NCBI RefSeq assembly: GCF_002078875.1 | Contig: NC_034411.1 | Location: 33,002,260-33,066,259, forward strand | From: Numida meleagris | Lineage: Eukaryota; Chordata; Aves; Galliformes; Numididae | Direction: 5' to 3' | DNA length: 64,000 nucleotides | In this document: positions 1 through 12,019 of the stretch, in pieces | Numbering within the stretch: the first letter of the stretch is position 1 | Layout: the number at the start of each line of letters is the position of its first letter | Position numbers and translations under genes: made by a program | Notes under the pieces: generated by a model | Database searches by the model: none | What the model was told of the DNA's origin: nothing | What the model saw: the letters and a program-made list of their open reading frames with translations, nothing else

Positions 1-3000
1 TGCAAATGAAAGCTATAATATGAAATAGTTTTTGTCGGCATAAATAGTTCAAAAATGTGTAGCTATAACATACACTGGAAGACATGACTCTGAATGAACA
101 CTGCTTATGAAATCACATCTGGTACAAATCAGATCTTAATCACATCAGAAGAACAGACGTGCACTGTTAATGATACAAACACAACAGAAAAGAGATGGTT
201 GTCCTTAGTTCACTGTACAGTAGGAGAAAACCATTAAAGATATTTAAAGAAAGTGTTTACTCTTGCTGGTGGTGGTGAAAACATTGCAAATATAAACATG
301 TAGTGAAGATGTTCAGGTGCCTCTTTACAAGGCTCCATCTGAGTTAAAAGGACCAAATCCTGTTTTCATTTACATCTCTACAGCTTCCCGGAAGCAAGCA
401 ATATGAAACTATATTTACTCAATATTTAATTACTTGCTCACAGCAGTGGCAGAAGTTAAACTCTCCTTGGCTGTAAATGAGCTGATGTGCTGAAGAGTGG
501 CAGGAGCAGAAGGGCCATGGAGCAGCCCCTCAACACATGTCAATATAGGGCAAAACACAAGTCAACAGCTTTTCTCTCCAAGGCTCCTTGTGTTTTTGAG
601 GGCCAGATTCTGCCTTTGCATACACTTCTCCACTCAATGAATTGATCCAGCCCGTAATACACAGAGCAAGTTACTAAAAGAGGTGTTTTCAACTCTGTTT
701 TGTCAGGTAGAGTTAAAATGATTCAGCCAACAGAGTTATCAGCTGGCTTAGCTGAGAAGAAAAGCAGGGTGAGTGAGTGCTAAGGAAGCATGATAGACAT
801 TCAAGGCACATCAGGAAACGGCAACCAGCTCATCTGGTGCTGCTTGGGATGAACTGGGAGCCTCAGGCAGCACATTTTACAACTGGATATAGAAGGAATA
901 AACATTAAGTTGCTGCAGCAGAATTATAAGGTATTTTAAACACGCTGATATCATTAAAGTAGTTCTTCTATCTTTTGCCTTCAGAAAAATCACAAGAAAA
1001 AGTGTCTAGGGAAGATACCTACATCAGTGTCAAGGACTCGGTTTTATCTCTTGTGCTTTAAAACACTTCAAGTAAAATCATAACCTTGCATCAGCAGTGA
1101 TGTAGAGATAGAAGTTTGCATTTCTAAGGTAACTAACGTACATTAAACTAATCTGTTTTCAACAAATTCTTTTATCTAATAATTTAATTGTTACCCCCCT
1201 AAGTTTTGTGAACAATTTCTTCAGAATATATCCCACAGATTTAAAGTAGCTGAATTTAATTTTAACACTACCATAGTGGCCACTATCTTTCAGTAATAAA
1301 AATATACCTGAGCATATACCAGTGAGAGCTAGCCCTTTCTGAATCAAATTATATTAAGTAGAGCTTGAAGGATTACGGAAACGTTGTTTTGTGAACACAG
1401 GATTAGATCAAATTTTCTGTATCACACCCTGGCCTTACCTACTTTCTGAAATTTAGATACTGCAGTGCTAATGTTTAATATTTAAAATCAGTAATTTCAC
1501 TCATAACTATCAATAAATAATCAATTAAAAATCATTGACATAAACTAGAATACTCAAAAAATCAAAATCAATTCTTCATAATAAAAATAATCTTGTATTT
1601 TTTTAGGTTTTTTTTTAAGGGGGTATTTAAAAGAAAATAAGTTGTACTTAGGCAAAAAGTAACGCTTACAAACACTTCTAATTCTAAGGTCAAATCTCAG
1701 GACCCTTTCTTGTCAAGATGATTCTATGAATTTATTTTTATTTTTTTTATTTTCCCCCTGTGGATTTTTTTTGAACAATGGTAAGGATACAAATTCTTCC
1801 TAATTATAGAAATTAAAGAATTAAGGCAAATTATTTTGCAGCACCTATTCTGATGCTGATAGGAAAGCACAAAATATCCTAAATAAATATTTAAAGAAGC
1901 ATCAGTAGATAATGCAAAAATGTAAGGCATGTTTACCAAAGACTTTCCAAAACGTTAGTCAGAGTCATAACCTGTGGTGCAATTCATACCAATGGCTCAC
2001 CAAGGCCCTCCAAACAATGAGCAGAAGAGTCTACATACGACTTGTTCCTAGAAAGGAACAATCCTTCCTCCTTGAGATAAGTGAATGTTTTGGTTTTCCT
2101 GTTGCTTAGTGGATTGTCTGGCTGTCAACTGAAGCTGCACAGCTTGGCAAGCTTGCCTTGGTTTGTATTTTCTGAGTAGACCAAGAATTGTGACTGGTGG
2201 AGGCAAAAGCCTTAGACAGCTGAGCAGTTTAAGAATCAGAGAACAGTAAACGAGAGATTGTGAGGAGAGAAAATAAGTGGATAAAGGCAGGCTATATTAG
2301 CCTACATTAGGATATTGGGTTTATTTTGTTAACTAAATGAAAGATGAGGAAAGATCTAATTGCACTGCGTGAAACATCAGAGGATAGCAGTGCTTCAAGC
2401 TAGAGTCTGCTGCTGATGGACGAATGGGCAGAAATGAACACATTTAGACTAGAAACAAGGTGAAGAGCCTTCCTGAGAACTGGAGCAGTCCTCCATGGAC
2501 TCAAGTGCATTAGAGTAGCTTTTTTGAAATGTGTGGAGAAGAGAATAGCTGTGCAATTTTAAGATGGAGTCTGAGCAGCTTGTGAAAGAAATTATTTAGT
2601 TTGGTTGCATGTAATAGCACAATGATGGACTTGATGGCAGAAGGGTGTCCCTTTCAGTACCAGGACTCTAAGGAGATGTTCATAATGTCTGTATATTTCA
2701 TGCACACATACATCAGAGATTCTCAGAGAGACCGCAGCTTAACTTAATCACAGCCTTCTTTCACAGCTACATGTATTCTGTGTTGCTGGGAAATATTAGA
2801 ACTGCATATCTCTCTTTCTAGGATGTATCTAAGTTATTCATTGTGGCCTTTACCCTTTCTGGTTTTATGGGGCTGAAACCATCCAATACCTTTTCGCTGT
2901 AACTCTTCTAATGCTGTAAACATGTATGCTTTGACTTGCAAAGCACAGTGTATGTCATCAGTCTCTGATGGCATTTGTCTCTGCTACCAGAATAGCAGTT

Positions 3001-6000
3001 TTCAGTGAAAATGAGTAGTCCACCCATTAAATACAACTAAGTTATTCATATCTTTAACGTATTTAATTCCTCCTTAAGTAAGCAAAAATGCCTGCCTTTT
3101 GTTGCACATAACTCAGAGCAGGTTGTGCTGTAGCTAATGAAAATACCATACATTCGTGATTAAAGTGCCTTAAGGATGGCAAGTTTTTCTGTGCTATACA
3201 GCCCAGTGCAATCACCCTGTTTGGTACATTTAATACTAGCATGAGAGTGACCAGCATAACCCAGTGGCTAGTCTCATTTACACTGCAGAGCAGTTCCACC
3301 AAATTTAGTCTGTTTTCTTGCTAAAACTAGGCACAAAATCTGCCTTTTTTGCCTTAAGCAGCTTAATCTAAAACCACACACACTGTAACTGTAATCAACC
3401 CTGGTTCATTGGAGGGAAATATGGGATAATTTTCCTTTAAATGCTCACTGAAATTCTACCCTTGACTCTCTGAGAATGAAATTATGCCAGAATTAACACA
3501 AAGGGAGCTTTGCCATGGAATTCAGCAGAAAAGGGCTTTCTAATTTCATTTTACGCTACTCACAGTGCTACCATTAATTCTCATGATTAATTTAAAAGAC
3601 AGATTGCATCAAGCTGTGAGGATATCTGGTGCACATTCACTTTTTTGATGCTTGAGTTTTGCATTAGAAACAACTATGTTCTATAGGAAGAGAACATGAG
3701 TTTTCACATATAAGAGTAAAAAATGAAAGCTCCACAAAGAACATAAATGAAGAGTACCAAGTTTTCTTGATGACTGTTGCTTGTGTGGATGCTCTGATAT
3801 TTCAGGTAGTATCAGGGGCTGCCCACATATGTCGCTTCCAGTTGAGCCTTTCCTCAGACAACTTTCCACAAACTCATGGGTTTTTAACAATTTTGAAGAC
3901 CTAGCTACTATGTCAAATTCAGTTAATCCCAGCTAATAGCTTCAAAAGCTTCTTTTTCTGAGTATCTTACTTTCAAGTTCACACACAGAGAAATGATCAT
4001 GTAAGCCATGCTCCCTTAGGAAGCTGTGCTACAAAACCCTTGAAAAAATTTCATGCTAATAGTAATTTATCTAGATAAAACTGTAGGACTTTGGAAAACC
4101 AACCAGGCAAGGAAAGTAAACAATGTAGTATAATGAATAAAAAAAACACATAACACTTTCAAGTACATAAGAGAAAATACAGAACCATTTTATTTCAGTA
4201 CAAGTTTAAAAATAGTCAGCGTTGTAAAATCTTTCTGGTAGGTACAATACAGTATTTATGTTTTCAGATTTCTGCAGATAAGGAAACAAAAGAGATCAAA
4301 ATAAACTATAGGCCTGACTCATAATCACTGTAAAACTCATTTTGCCTCTCAAAACTCGTTTAATTCAACTAATCCATTGCCATGTCCCCAAAAGAATTAG
4401 CAACTCAACTGAAATACAAAATAACTTCTAATCATAGAGGTACAAGTTCTTCTCTCAGTCACATAACTAAAACACAGAAACTCCAGTTTTCTGGGGTAAG
4501 GTTGCAGTGGAAGAGTAAATTTGTACTGATGAAACAGAGATTAGAACTTGATCCTAAAATTGATCTGAACAAAAATAAAGTAGGAACGTATTTTCTTTGC
4601 TGATCGACTTTTTTTTTTCCCTCCTCTTACCATTTCTTTGTGTTTTATGGAAACAGCCAATAACAATGCTGGTATACTGACTGGAGTTACATGGGAGAGA
4701 ATAATATCTCTGAGGCTGCTGAGATATTCAGAGACTGCACACATTAATTGTCCAATGCTTCTGTGGCCTCACCTCTTCTTGACCACGAAGAAATTTGAAA
4801 AAAAAATACCAGAGAATACGGACTGCAATTGCATCTTTCTTTTTTTTCCCCTGAAGAGGAAAGCTCATGATCTCCATGCCAAACTGCACATCAGCTTCAG
4901 TACCAGGAGGGAAATAGTCCATAGTTAGACATAGCTAGACAAAGCATGATTAAATCTCCTGTAGCATAGCTTGGTGTGAGTACAGAACAGGGTATTTGGG
5001 AAAAGTAAGGTCAATCTGGATTAAAATTTTACATCTAGGTTGTGACTGATGTGCCATATCTGGGATCCAATTCCATAGGTACCGTGTTCCATCTCCACTG
5101 GGACAGTGCCATTAAGTCCTGGGTTATTTGGAGCTTAGGAGCTGACCAAATGGTAATTTACATGTCCTTGATAAGAATTCTGTCTCAGACTCATTTGATT
5201 ATATCACCCTGACAATCACAGAAGCCAGATAAAAAGTTTCTAATGAAGAAAAATTTGTAAAGAAAACAAGGCTTTTTTCATATGGAAAAAAAATGTGGGG
5301 AAATGTCAGGTAAAACTATTTACTATCTACAGCCCTCATAGATCAAGAAAACATGATTATTATAAAAATTTCAATTTGGCTTTTTAATATAGTTGCAAAT
5401 ATCTCAGGAAGTGTCACAAGACCAGAGAAACCTTTGAGCCTCCTGTGATGTGACTGTGGCCAAGCTGCGCAGGTTTCTTTCCCAGCTACAGGGCTCCCTG
5501 CCCCATATCATCCGCTACAGCTTTAGAAATATGGCAGGGACATGTTGTTAGGAGTAGAGACAATGACAAATGGGTGCTTCATTTTATTTTACTATCATTC
5601 TTGCAGTTCTCAGGTTTGGCAGAAGTGAAAAGTAAGTGGAAACAGCAATGACAGCTAATGATACTGCTCTTTAAAAGACAACCGGCTTTCATAAAACCCA
5701 CAGCACAGCCGGTGTAGTTAGGTAGGGAGCTGTTGGTATTAATCCTTCTTCACATTTCTTAGTAGGTTTTATGTATTATTAATTTCTTCTTCAGGGGTGA
5801 TAGGTCTTCAAAAACAGCTTCTCAGAGGAAACGTTCCTGTTCTTTCTGCCACATCAAATCTCAGAGGCTAAGGAAAAACAAAGCAGTAACAAAACAAACA
5901 TAAGACCCCACAGAATAACAAGGAAAAGGCATTCCACTATACTCATGGATCTGATTCTCCTAGATGCTGAATGACCCCAGCTGAAGGAGATGTCCAGATG

Positions 6001-9000
6001 TAATTCAGGTTTTCACCATGCGGACACCCATGCAGGAAATTATACTGCATTTCTAACAATCTAAAATATATCTGGGTGCTGATAGTTACGTAGAAGATCC
6101 TGTTGCTCTGACTCTGCACAGTAAAATGTGATACCAAGGAGATATATATATATATATATATTATCAAAGTAGGAGCTGTGTTTCTTATCTGTAAATACTT
6201 TCCAGTCTGAAGATAATAATTCGACTGCAGCTATTAGATCGAACTCACAGGTAAGCAAAGAAACAAAAAAAAATCTTCACTGAAAGGATAAATTATATCT
6301 CATATAATATAATTTATAGTACCTGAGTGGAAGAGAGTTTTTTGTTTGCTTGCTTATTTACTATTTTTTCTTAAATGTGAAAATGTTTTAAAGTAGCAGA
6401 CTATCCTTTTCCTCTGGGATAAATAAATACATTGGTTAGCAACTTTTTATGATCCAAAGACCAAAATATCTTAACATATAAAATATTGCTATGAAAAATG
6501 GTCACTGGGAGAAAAGAGCCATCAGCCAAGTGGCTAGATGGTTTGAATGATTCATTAGATTGAGATTTATTAACTGACTTTCTGCTTTAAAATCCAACCA
6601 CGAAATGAGTAATGAAGCAGAGCAATCCTATAGGCATCATACAGGAAAACAGGCAATGATAGCTCTCTCTGAAAAGAAGAGGAATCAGCACTACTTTTCT
6701 CAGGGGTTTTATGTACAGGAAATCAGAAGAATTTGCTGTGTTGCTATTATGTGACAGGAGTGATAACTGGAGCTGAAATAGTCCTGGCAAGAACTGCTGG
6801 AGGAGGAGTGTAATGGAGCTCCCTCTCTTTTGCTCTTACTTTCATCCATAAGGACCAAGAACCAATATGAAGGTGCAGATCTGATCAACTCCACTGGTTG
6901 TTGAAAACAGTCATTCAGTTTTCCTTAGCAGGCGACAGAGGACCAGAGAGGATGGGAAAATGGAAGAAAAATTAAACTGTGGACTTCCTCTTGCCAGATG
7001 GATGGATACGAAAGGGCCAGAAAGTTATGGAGAGAAGAAACCTAGTGTCTCCTGCCAACAAGAAGGTATTCAGGCCTATGTCTAGATAAAGTAACACAGG
7101 CCATGACTTAACTTTTTAACACACACAGAGATTAATATTTTTTCATTGGGACAATCCAGGTAATTGCACAGTTGAAAATGTATCTTTCTTTATGTTTTGA
7201 AATATACTCCAAGTTTTATGTTGAATTCTGTGCTCATTTCAGTTACCTTGCTCTGAAACATTCATGTTTCTGACCTCCTGGGAGACAATGACCATAACTA
7301 AGGAGCCTAAATCTTGAGCTGTGAATAAAGGCACAGACTTAAGCACAGATCCATGTAGTAAAACTGTCTCAGACCAGAGAGTTTCAATGCACACTGAGCA
7401 CCACAAAAAAATGCCTTCAGCAACCACCATGAATCATTTCCTTTGCAAATATCCCTGGCTTTTTATGGACCTTATCTCCTGAAGCTCCAGTGTCTTTCAA
7501 AAGTGATCTTGCTGTCCTACTCCCTGATATTCCCCAGGAAAAGACCATGGGGTCCTAGTGCAGTACACAGAGTTGTTTGTTTTCTTCAGAGGATAAAACA
7601 GTCAGGGAAATATTCCCCTACAAAACATTCAGACATTACCATGGTACTTTGGTTGTTTCTTTTCATATGGAAAAGATTATCCTCAGAATACCCTACTTTC
7701 TAATGAGCCCTAAGATCACAGGGATATAGGTAGTACCCCATAAGGACATTTCTGTATTACAATGAGACCGGATGCTTCCTTGAGAAATTACCAGATTCAT
7801 CAAATGAAAATTAAATTCTGTATGGCTTCCTAGAGACAGCAATGATGTTTCTAGGTGTGTTTTTGAGCTGGAGAATGGTAAATATGTGGCAGATGTAAGC
7901 AGCAGGGTACAAACAAAGACTGAAAGCACAGTTAGGGCTTTAATTAACATTCTAAATAGCCTTTGCCAAAATCGCCGCTTCTCTACCGATGTGATTGCCC
8001 TCTCAAGGAAGGCTGCTGCAGGGAGCAGAAGATAACTTAGGAATTAATTTAAAGGTATCCTTTATATTTATCTCATTTTAAAACTGTTGAAAAGGTAGAA
8101 TCTTGTGTTTGATTATGAAGGTTATTTGAGACTTGATATGCCAGAGAATAGTGCAGAATATTTTTGGTTTTGGTGTTGGCTTTGGTGGTGTTTAGTTACG
8201 GGGTTTTTTCTGTTTTAATTTTTAATATTTGCCACTAGAGCTTTTGCTGATGTCAATGAGAGGCAAATGTGCTTGCTATGAAGCAGAATGAGCTTCCAGA
8301 AAAGAATGCAGTTCATAAGTTACAAATGCACAATGTTAAAACAAGGCATTTCACTCCTCACCCTTGATAATGAGTCAGCATAATTAATTCAGCTCAAGTG
8401 CAAACCCCATTCTTAACACAGCAGGCACAGTTTTAGTTGTATTAAAAAAATATGAAATGTGTTCATTGTCCTGTGTTATTCCTAATATATTGGGGTGCAA
8501 TTTCTTACCTACTGTGATAAATGCACTAAAATATAACAGTAAGATACTGTTATCCTTTCACATTTGCCTCCACATTAAACTTACACTGAAAAGAGACCTG
8601 AAGGGCATATAAAAATGTTTTACATTTCTTGAAATAATGATATCTAACTTATTTGTTTCATGCATATAGATTTAATTATTTCAAAAATATAGTGTATCAG
8701 AAAAAAATTAGCATCCCATATTGAAACATGCTTTAAAATACATTGTGCTAGAAAATTATCCAAATGATCCAATCTGTGGAAAAGTCAACAAGAATCTTTC
8801 TCTTGATTTTGCTCTGCTTTCTGGTGGGTCTTCATTTTAAAAGGAAACCTTTCATTTTTCCCCTTGGTATTTTTCATAATCCCAGTCTCATTTTTGACAT
8901 GAACAACAAGCGTTCAGACTTGAAATACACAGAGCACTTTTGATTTCGCAAATACAAAATATGACGGGGACAGATAACTTCTTTTTTTAAAGAAATTATA

Positions 9001-9412
9001 ATGTTAGAATCAAATCCTTTGAAAAGAAATCTACCACTGCCCCTGAACTAATGGGAAACACAATAAGCAAACACAGATAATAACTTTTGGATTAGCACTT
9101 GACAAAAATTTTGATCAAAGATAATTTCAGGATATTTTGAAATATATCATCCATCTTGAAAAGCGTATTACACCTTGATACTTTTGCTTTCTACTTCTAC
9201 CATTATAAAGCACTAACTTACAGGAAGGTCCTCATCCACAACAGAAGGATCTATACAATGAGTGAAAGGCATATAACAAAGCCTTTAGGATTCAAGGATG
9301 GTCTCTTAACAACTGCCTAGTGTTATTTCTAATTTCATCACAATTTGCAGTCTTGGGATGCGATGTTAGCATGTCTTTTCCAGAGACACATATCAAGAAA
9401 GGAGTTAACTAT
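1..9412. other. AT-rich unique DNA, no gene recognised
   Basis: I see no exon with a convincing frame plus splice sites, and no well-preserved repeat. All open frames are under 100 codons and show no protein family I recognise. There is a pure (AT)n run near 6.14 kb (listed separately) and many homopolymer A or T runs. A short stretch near 1.69-1.73 kb and another near 2.62-2.67 kb vaguely resemble the 3' tip of CR1 but are too decayed to call. Confidence 0.6.
6142..6161. repeat. (AT)n microsatellite
   Basis: An uninterrupted run of about ten AT dinucleotides lies between 'ggag' and 'ttatcaaag'. It is a simple repeat likely to vary in length between individuals. No function is suggested by the surrounding sequence. 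Confidence 0.9.
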
Positions 9413-9850
9413 TGTATGGGAACTGCTGAGCCATGGCCTGAACCACCTGGAGGACAGACCCAGTCAGCCCTGGGAGCACAGATGAAGGCAATTCACTGTG
9501 AGACCAAAAGGGGTGGAGTCGGGTTTCACCCCTCTTAGGCCTCATTTAAGGGGTGACTGCCACTAAGGAAGGATCCCCTTCTGGGGATCTCTCCGTAGTG
9601 GAAGCTTTTCCATGTGAACCTAGAGTCTTCTGATATGGGTGAGTGATCTACTTCCCTTTCTTTGTGGCACCTTTCTATCCTGCCAGTCCTTCCGCCTCTT
9701 TTGTTATGCTTTTTCCATTGTGTTGATCTTTCTGGTTGCTACAACTGTCCTTATTGTATATTATGAAGGCATTCATTAAATCTCTAAAGGGAGTGAAGAT
9801 CTAGGCAGAGCAAAGATCACAAACGTTAGCTTCGTTATGGCTAGGTCAAG
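9413..9850 (+). mobile_element. LTR-like repeat block (candidate ERV solo LTR)
   Basis: This block is richer in G and C than its surroundings and has the layout of a retroviral LTR. A possible start (tgtatggg) is followed by a GC-rich U3-like segment and an AT-rich 'catttaagg' that could serve as a weak TATA-like element. A strong hairpin at 9560-9601 sits where an R-region stem-loop would be. After a long T/C-rich segment comes an ATTAAA polyadenylation-type signal (9776-9781). No internal viral gene is present on either side. I could not define both ends by TG...CA with a target-site duplication, so the edges are approximate. It could instead be a non-LTR repeat or a unique GC-rich segment. 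Confidence 0.4.
9560..9601 (+). other. 42-nt stem-loop
   Basis: The arms CCACTA...GATCCCC and GGGGATC...TAGTGG fold around a TTCT loop. Of 19 stem positions I count 16 Watson-Crick pairs, one G-T and two mismatches. The hairpin is within the LTR-like block, about 15 nt after its possible TATA-like element, a position that fits an R-region stem-loop. It is too short for a typical pre-miRNA. Confidence 0.7.
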
Positions 9851-11000
9851 ACAGAGATATGCTACACCCTTTCTTACTCCACTGGTAGAGCTGGGTGTTT
9901 CTGAGCAAGATGACAAGCCTCCTCCTCTCTTTCTCCAAAGAGAGAATTTCTTCATCAGTCAAATATTTAAATGAATATGTTTAGAACAGCCTGTGTATCT
10001 GGATACTAAATATTATCAACTTCTGGGACAAAATATTGTTCAAGCTGAAGCTGATGTTACTACAACAGTGAGGGCATGGCTGGAGAGATGTCATCTTAGT
10101 GGGAAAAAACAAGCACTTACCCCCACGTTTGTATAAGGGAGGAAGATATCATCCGGTGTTGATCATAAGTGGCACAGCTGGCAGAGCTGAGTGGCTTTGT
10201 TCCAAGTAATATCTAATAACAGATAACACTCAAGGGTAACACTAATGGAGATGGAACAGAGTAGAGATGATTGCACATTCAGTAATTGATTTTTCAGTGT
10301 AATAAGTAAACAAATCCTTTTGAATACTTTTGCTAAACAGAAGTACAAGAAATTTTAGATTTCAGTGTCTTCACTTGAGAGTCATGCAGGAGTGAACAAG
10401 AGTTAGTTTTGAGTCACGACTTTGACTTCCAGGAATCCTTAGTCAAAACCTCCACATAGAGTGTTGAAAATACTTTATCTAGTCTCTAATAATGTGTAAA
10501 TGAAATGAAAAAGCCTTCTAGTAGAAAATATCCTCTGCCTCATAAATGTCAACTGAGCACTGGGAAAATGTAGAAATATTTCTGGTATAAATGTTTTCTT
10601 TTCAGATATCATTGCAAACAAATCAAGCCAAATGCTTGAGTGTTCCTAAACTTCACTGGGGAATGATAACTCTGCCCACTGCATTTGCATAAGCACTTTT
10701 GACATTGGCACAGATTTACACAGCTGCTTGAGTCTTAAGTAATTTTTTGGATTAAGAGTAGGGGATGCCAGAGAATGCCAGCCACTTAATACACTGAATC
10801 ATATAATTATACCTACAGTATAATATATACCTGCTGTGAAATTAAGTGCCTGTGTGGCCAAGAGCTCATTTCACCTAGATTCTCCCCTTTTCTTGTCCTG
10901 TGTTGTCATTTCAAAACATACCAGAAATTAGCCAAGCTAGGTGGATTTGTTTTCATTTCAGGACTTTGGTAACTACTGATTTCATACAGTGGTGAACTGC

Positions 11001-11040
11001 AATTAATTAATTTCAAGCTTGTCTCTGCATTTGCATATTA
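11001..11040. promoter_or_regulatory. Homeodomain/octamer-like motif cluster (tentative)
   Basis: A run of overlapping AATTAATTAATT cores, of the kind bound by homeodomain proteins, is followed about 20 bp later by ATTTGCATAT, the octamer bound by POU factors. A second octamer lies 346 bp upstream (10683). AT-rich DNA produces such motifs by chance, so this is only a candidate enhancer signature. No conservation data are available here. Confidence 0.2.
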
Positions 11041-11321
11041 CAGTAAGTGAAATTTTAACAAAGCATTTTACTCCCATATGTCCTCTTCCCCTTCCCTCCC
11101 CTCAAAAAAAAAAACATATATATATTCAGTATTTTATTTCATTCAGATAAGGAACTGTGTAAAACTCTTGTTTTCCTATTTGTTGGTTTTTAATTAAACA
11201 TGTTTAATTGTCTACATACACTTTCCACATATATTGTTTTATAATAGATCCTTAGCTTTAAGTTCCAGAATATCTAATTCATATGGGGATTGTGGAAACC
11301 ATTTAATAAATCATACTTTAA

Positions 11322-11350
11322 GTGTGTGTGTGTATGTATATATATATATG
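11322..11350. repeat. (GT)n(AT)n compound microsatellite
   Basis: A short GT run passes through GTAT into an uninterrupted TA run and ends at 'tatg'. It is a compound dinucleotide repeat with alternating purines and pyrimidines throughout. Confidence 0.85.
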
Positions 11351-11871
11351 CAGTAGGCTGTGGAAGTATCATGTGTTTTATTCTTTCATTTTATTTTTTT
11401 CTGTCCTTTATCTCTTAAATAAGTGCAGAAGGTATGAAGTCTAGTGTAAGAAGATAGAAGTAACAGACTACAGCTTCCTCAGAGGAACCTGTATGTCATA
11501 ATTGCTTTCAAGAAGAGTGAAATCTTAAGTTTTATTTTAATTATCTCTTTGTTCTAATGAAATCAATAGGGATACTCCTGTCAACTTCCACAATAAAGTC
11601 TTAAGCAATGGGGGGAAAAAAAAGCAAAAAAATTCTACTGTAAAAAGATGAAAAATCAACAGTGTAAGTAAGACAAAATACTTTGTTCTGTTCTTAGTCA
11701 TGTAGGACACAACTACTATGCTACTGCTCTCCCAAATGGATATATAATGCTTCCAGACATCTGAAGAATGTTAATTAGGATATCCATACGTTCTGTTCCT
11801 TTAGTGAAAAATGGCATCAGTTGGCTTTGTACTGTTCCAGGGCAATAAATATGGTGAAGAGTCTAGACAGG

Positions 11872-12019
11872 AAGTTACATGGAGGAGCAGCTGAGGTCCC
11901 TGGGTTTGCTCAGCCTAGAGCAGAGGAGCTGAGGGAAGGCCTCATGGCCGCTGCAGCTCCTCACGGGGAGCGGAGGGGCAGTGCTGAGCTCTCCCCTCTG
12001 GGGAGAGCAACAGGGCCTT
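11872..12019 (+). mobile_element. CR1 LINE fragment, 3' UTR-proximal part, lacking the 3' end
   Basis: The block 'gagcagctgaggtccctggg', 'ctcagcctagagcagaggag', 'ggcctcatggccgctgcagc' and 'gctgagctctcccctctggg' matches the distal coding/3' region of avian CR1, of the kind I associate with CR1-F. It is in the sense orientation. CR1 copies normally lose their 5' part but keep the 3' tip. This piece instead stops about 250 bp before the expected end, so a later deletion or rearrangement has probably removed the 3' half. The 84-codon open frame across it (11821-12072) is incidental. Confidence 0.8.

Larger units (their letters stand above)
9851..11871. other. AT-rich unique DNA, no gene recognised
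   Basis: No coding exon or clear repeat was recognised. The segment contains two octamer-type ATTTGCAT motifs (10683-10690 and 11029-11036), a TAATTAATTA-like core near 11.0 kb, an A-run at about 11.1 kb and a (GT)n(AT)n microsatellite at 11.32 kb. Confidence 0.6.

Noticed and set aside
2340..2690. Possible old CR1 (gatggacttgatggc, tgtccctttcagtacc)
   Set aside because: Only the last 50 bp resemble a CR1 end. The upstream part does not follow the CR1 order convincingly.
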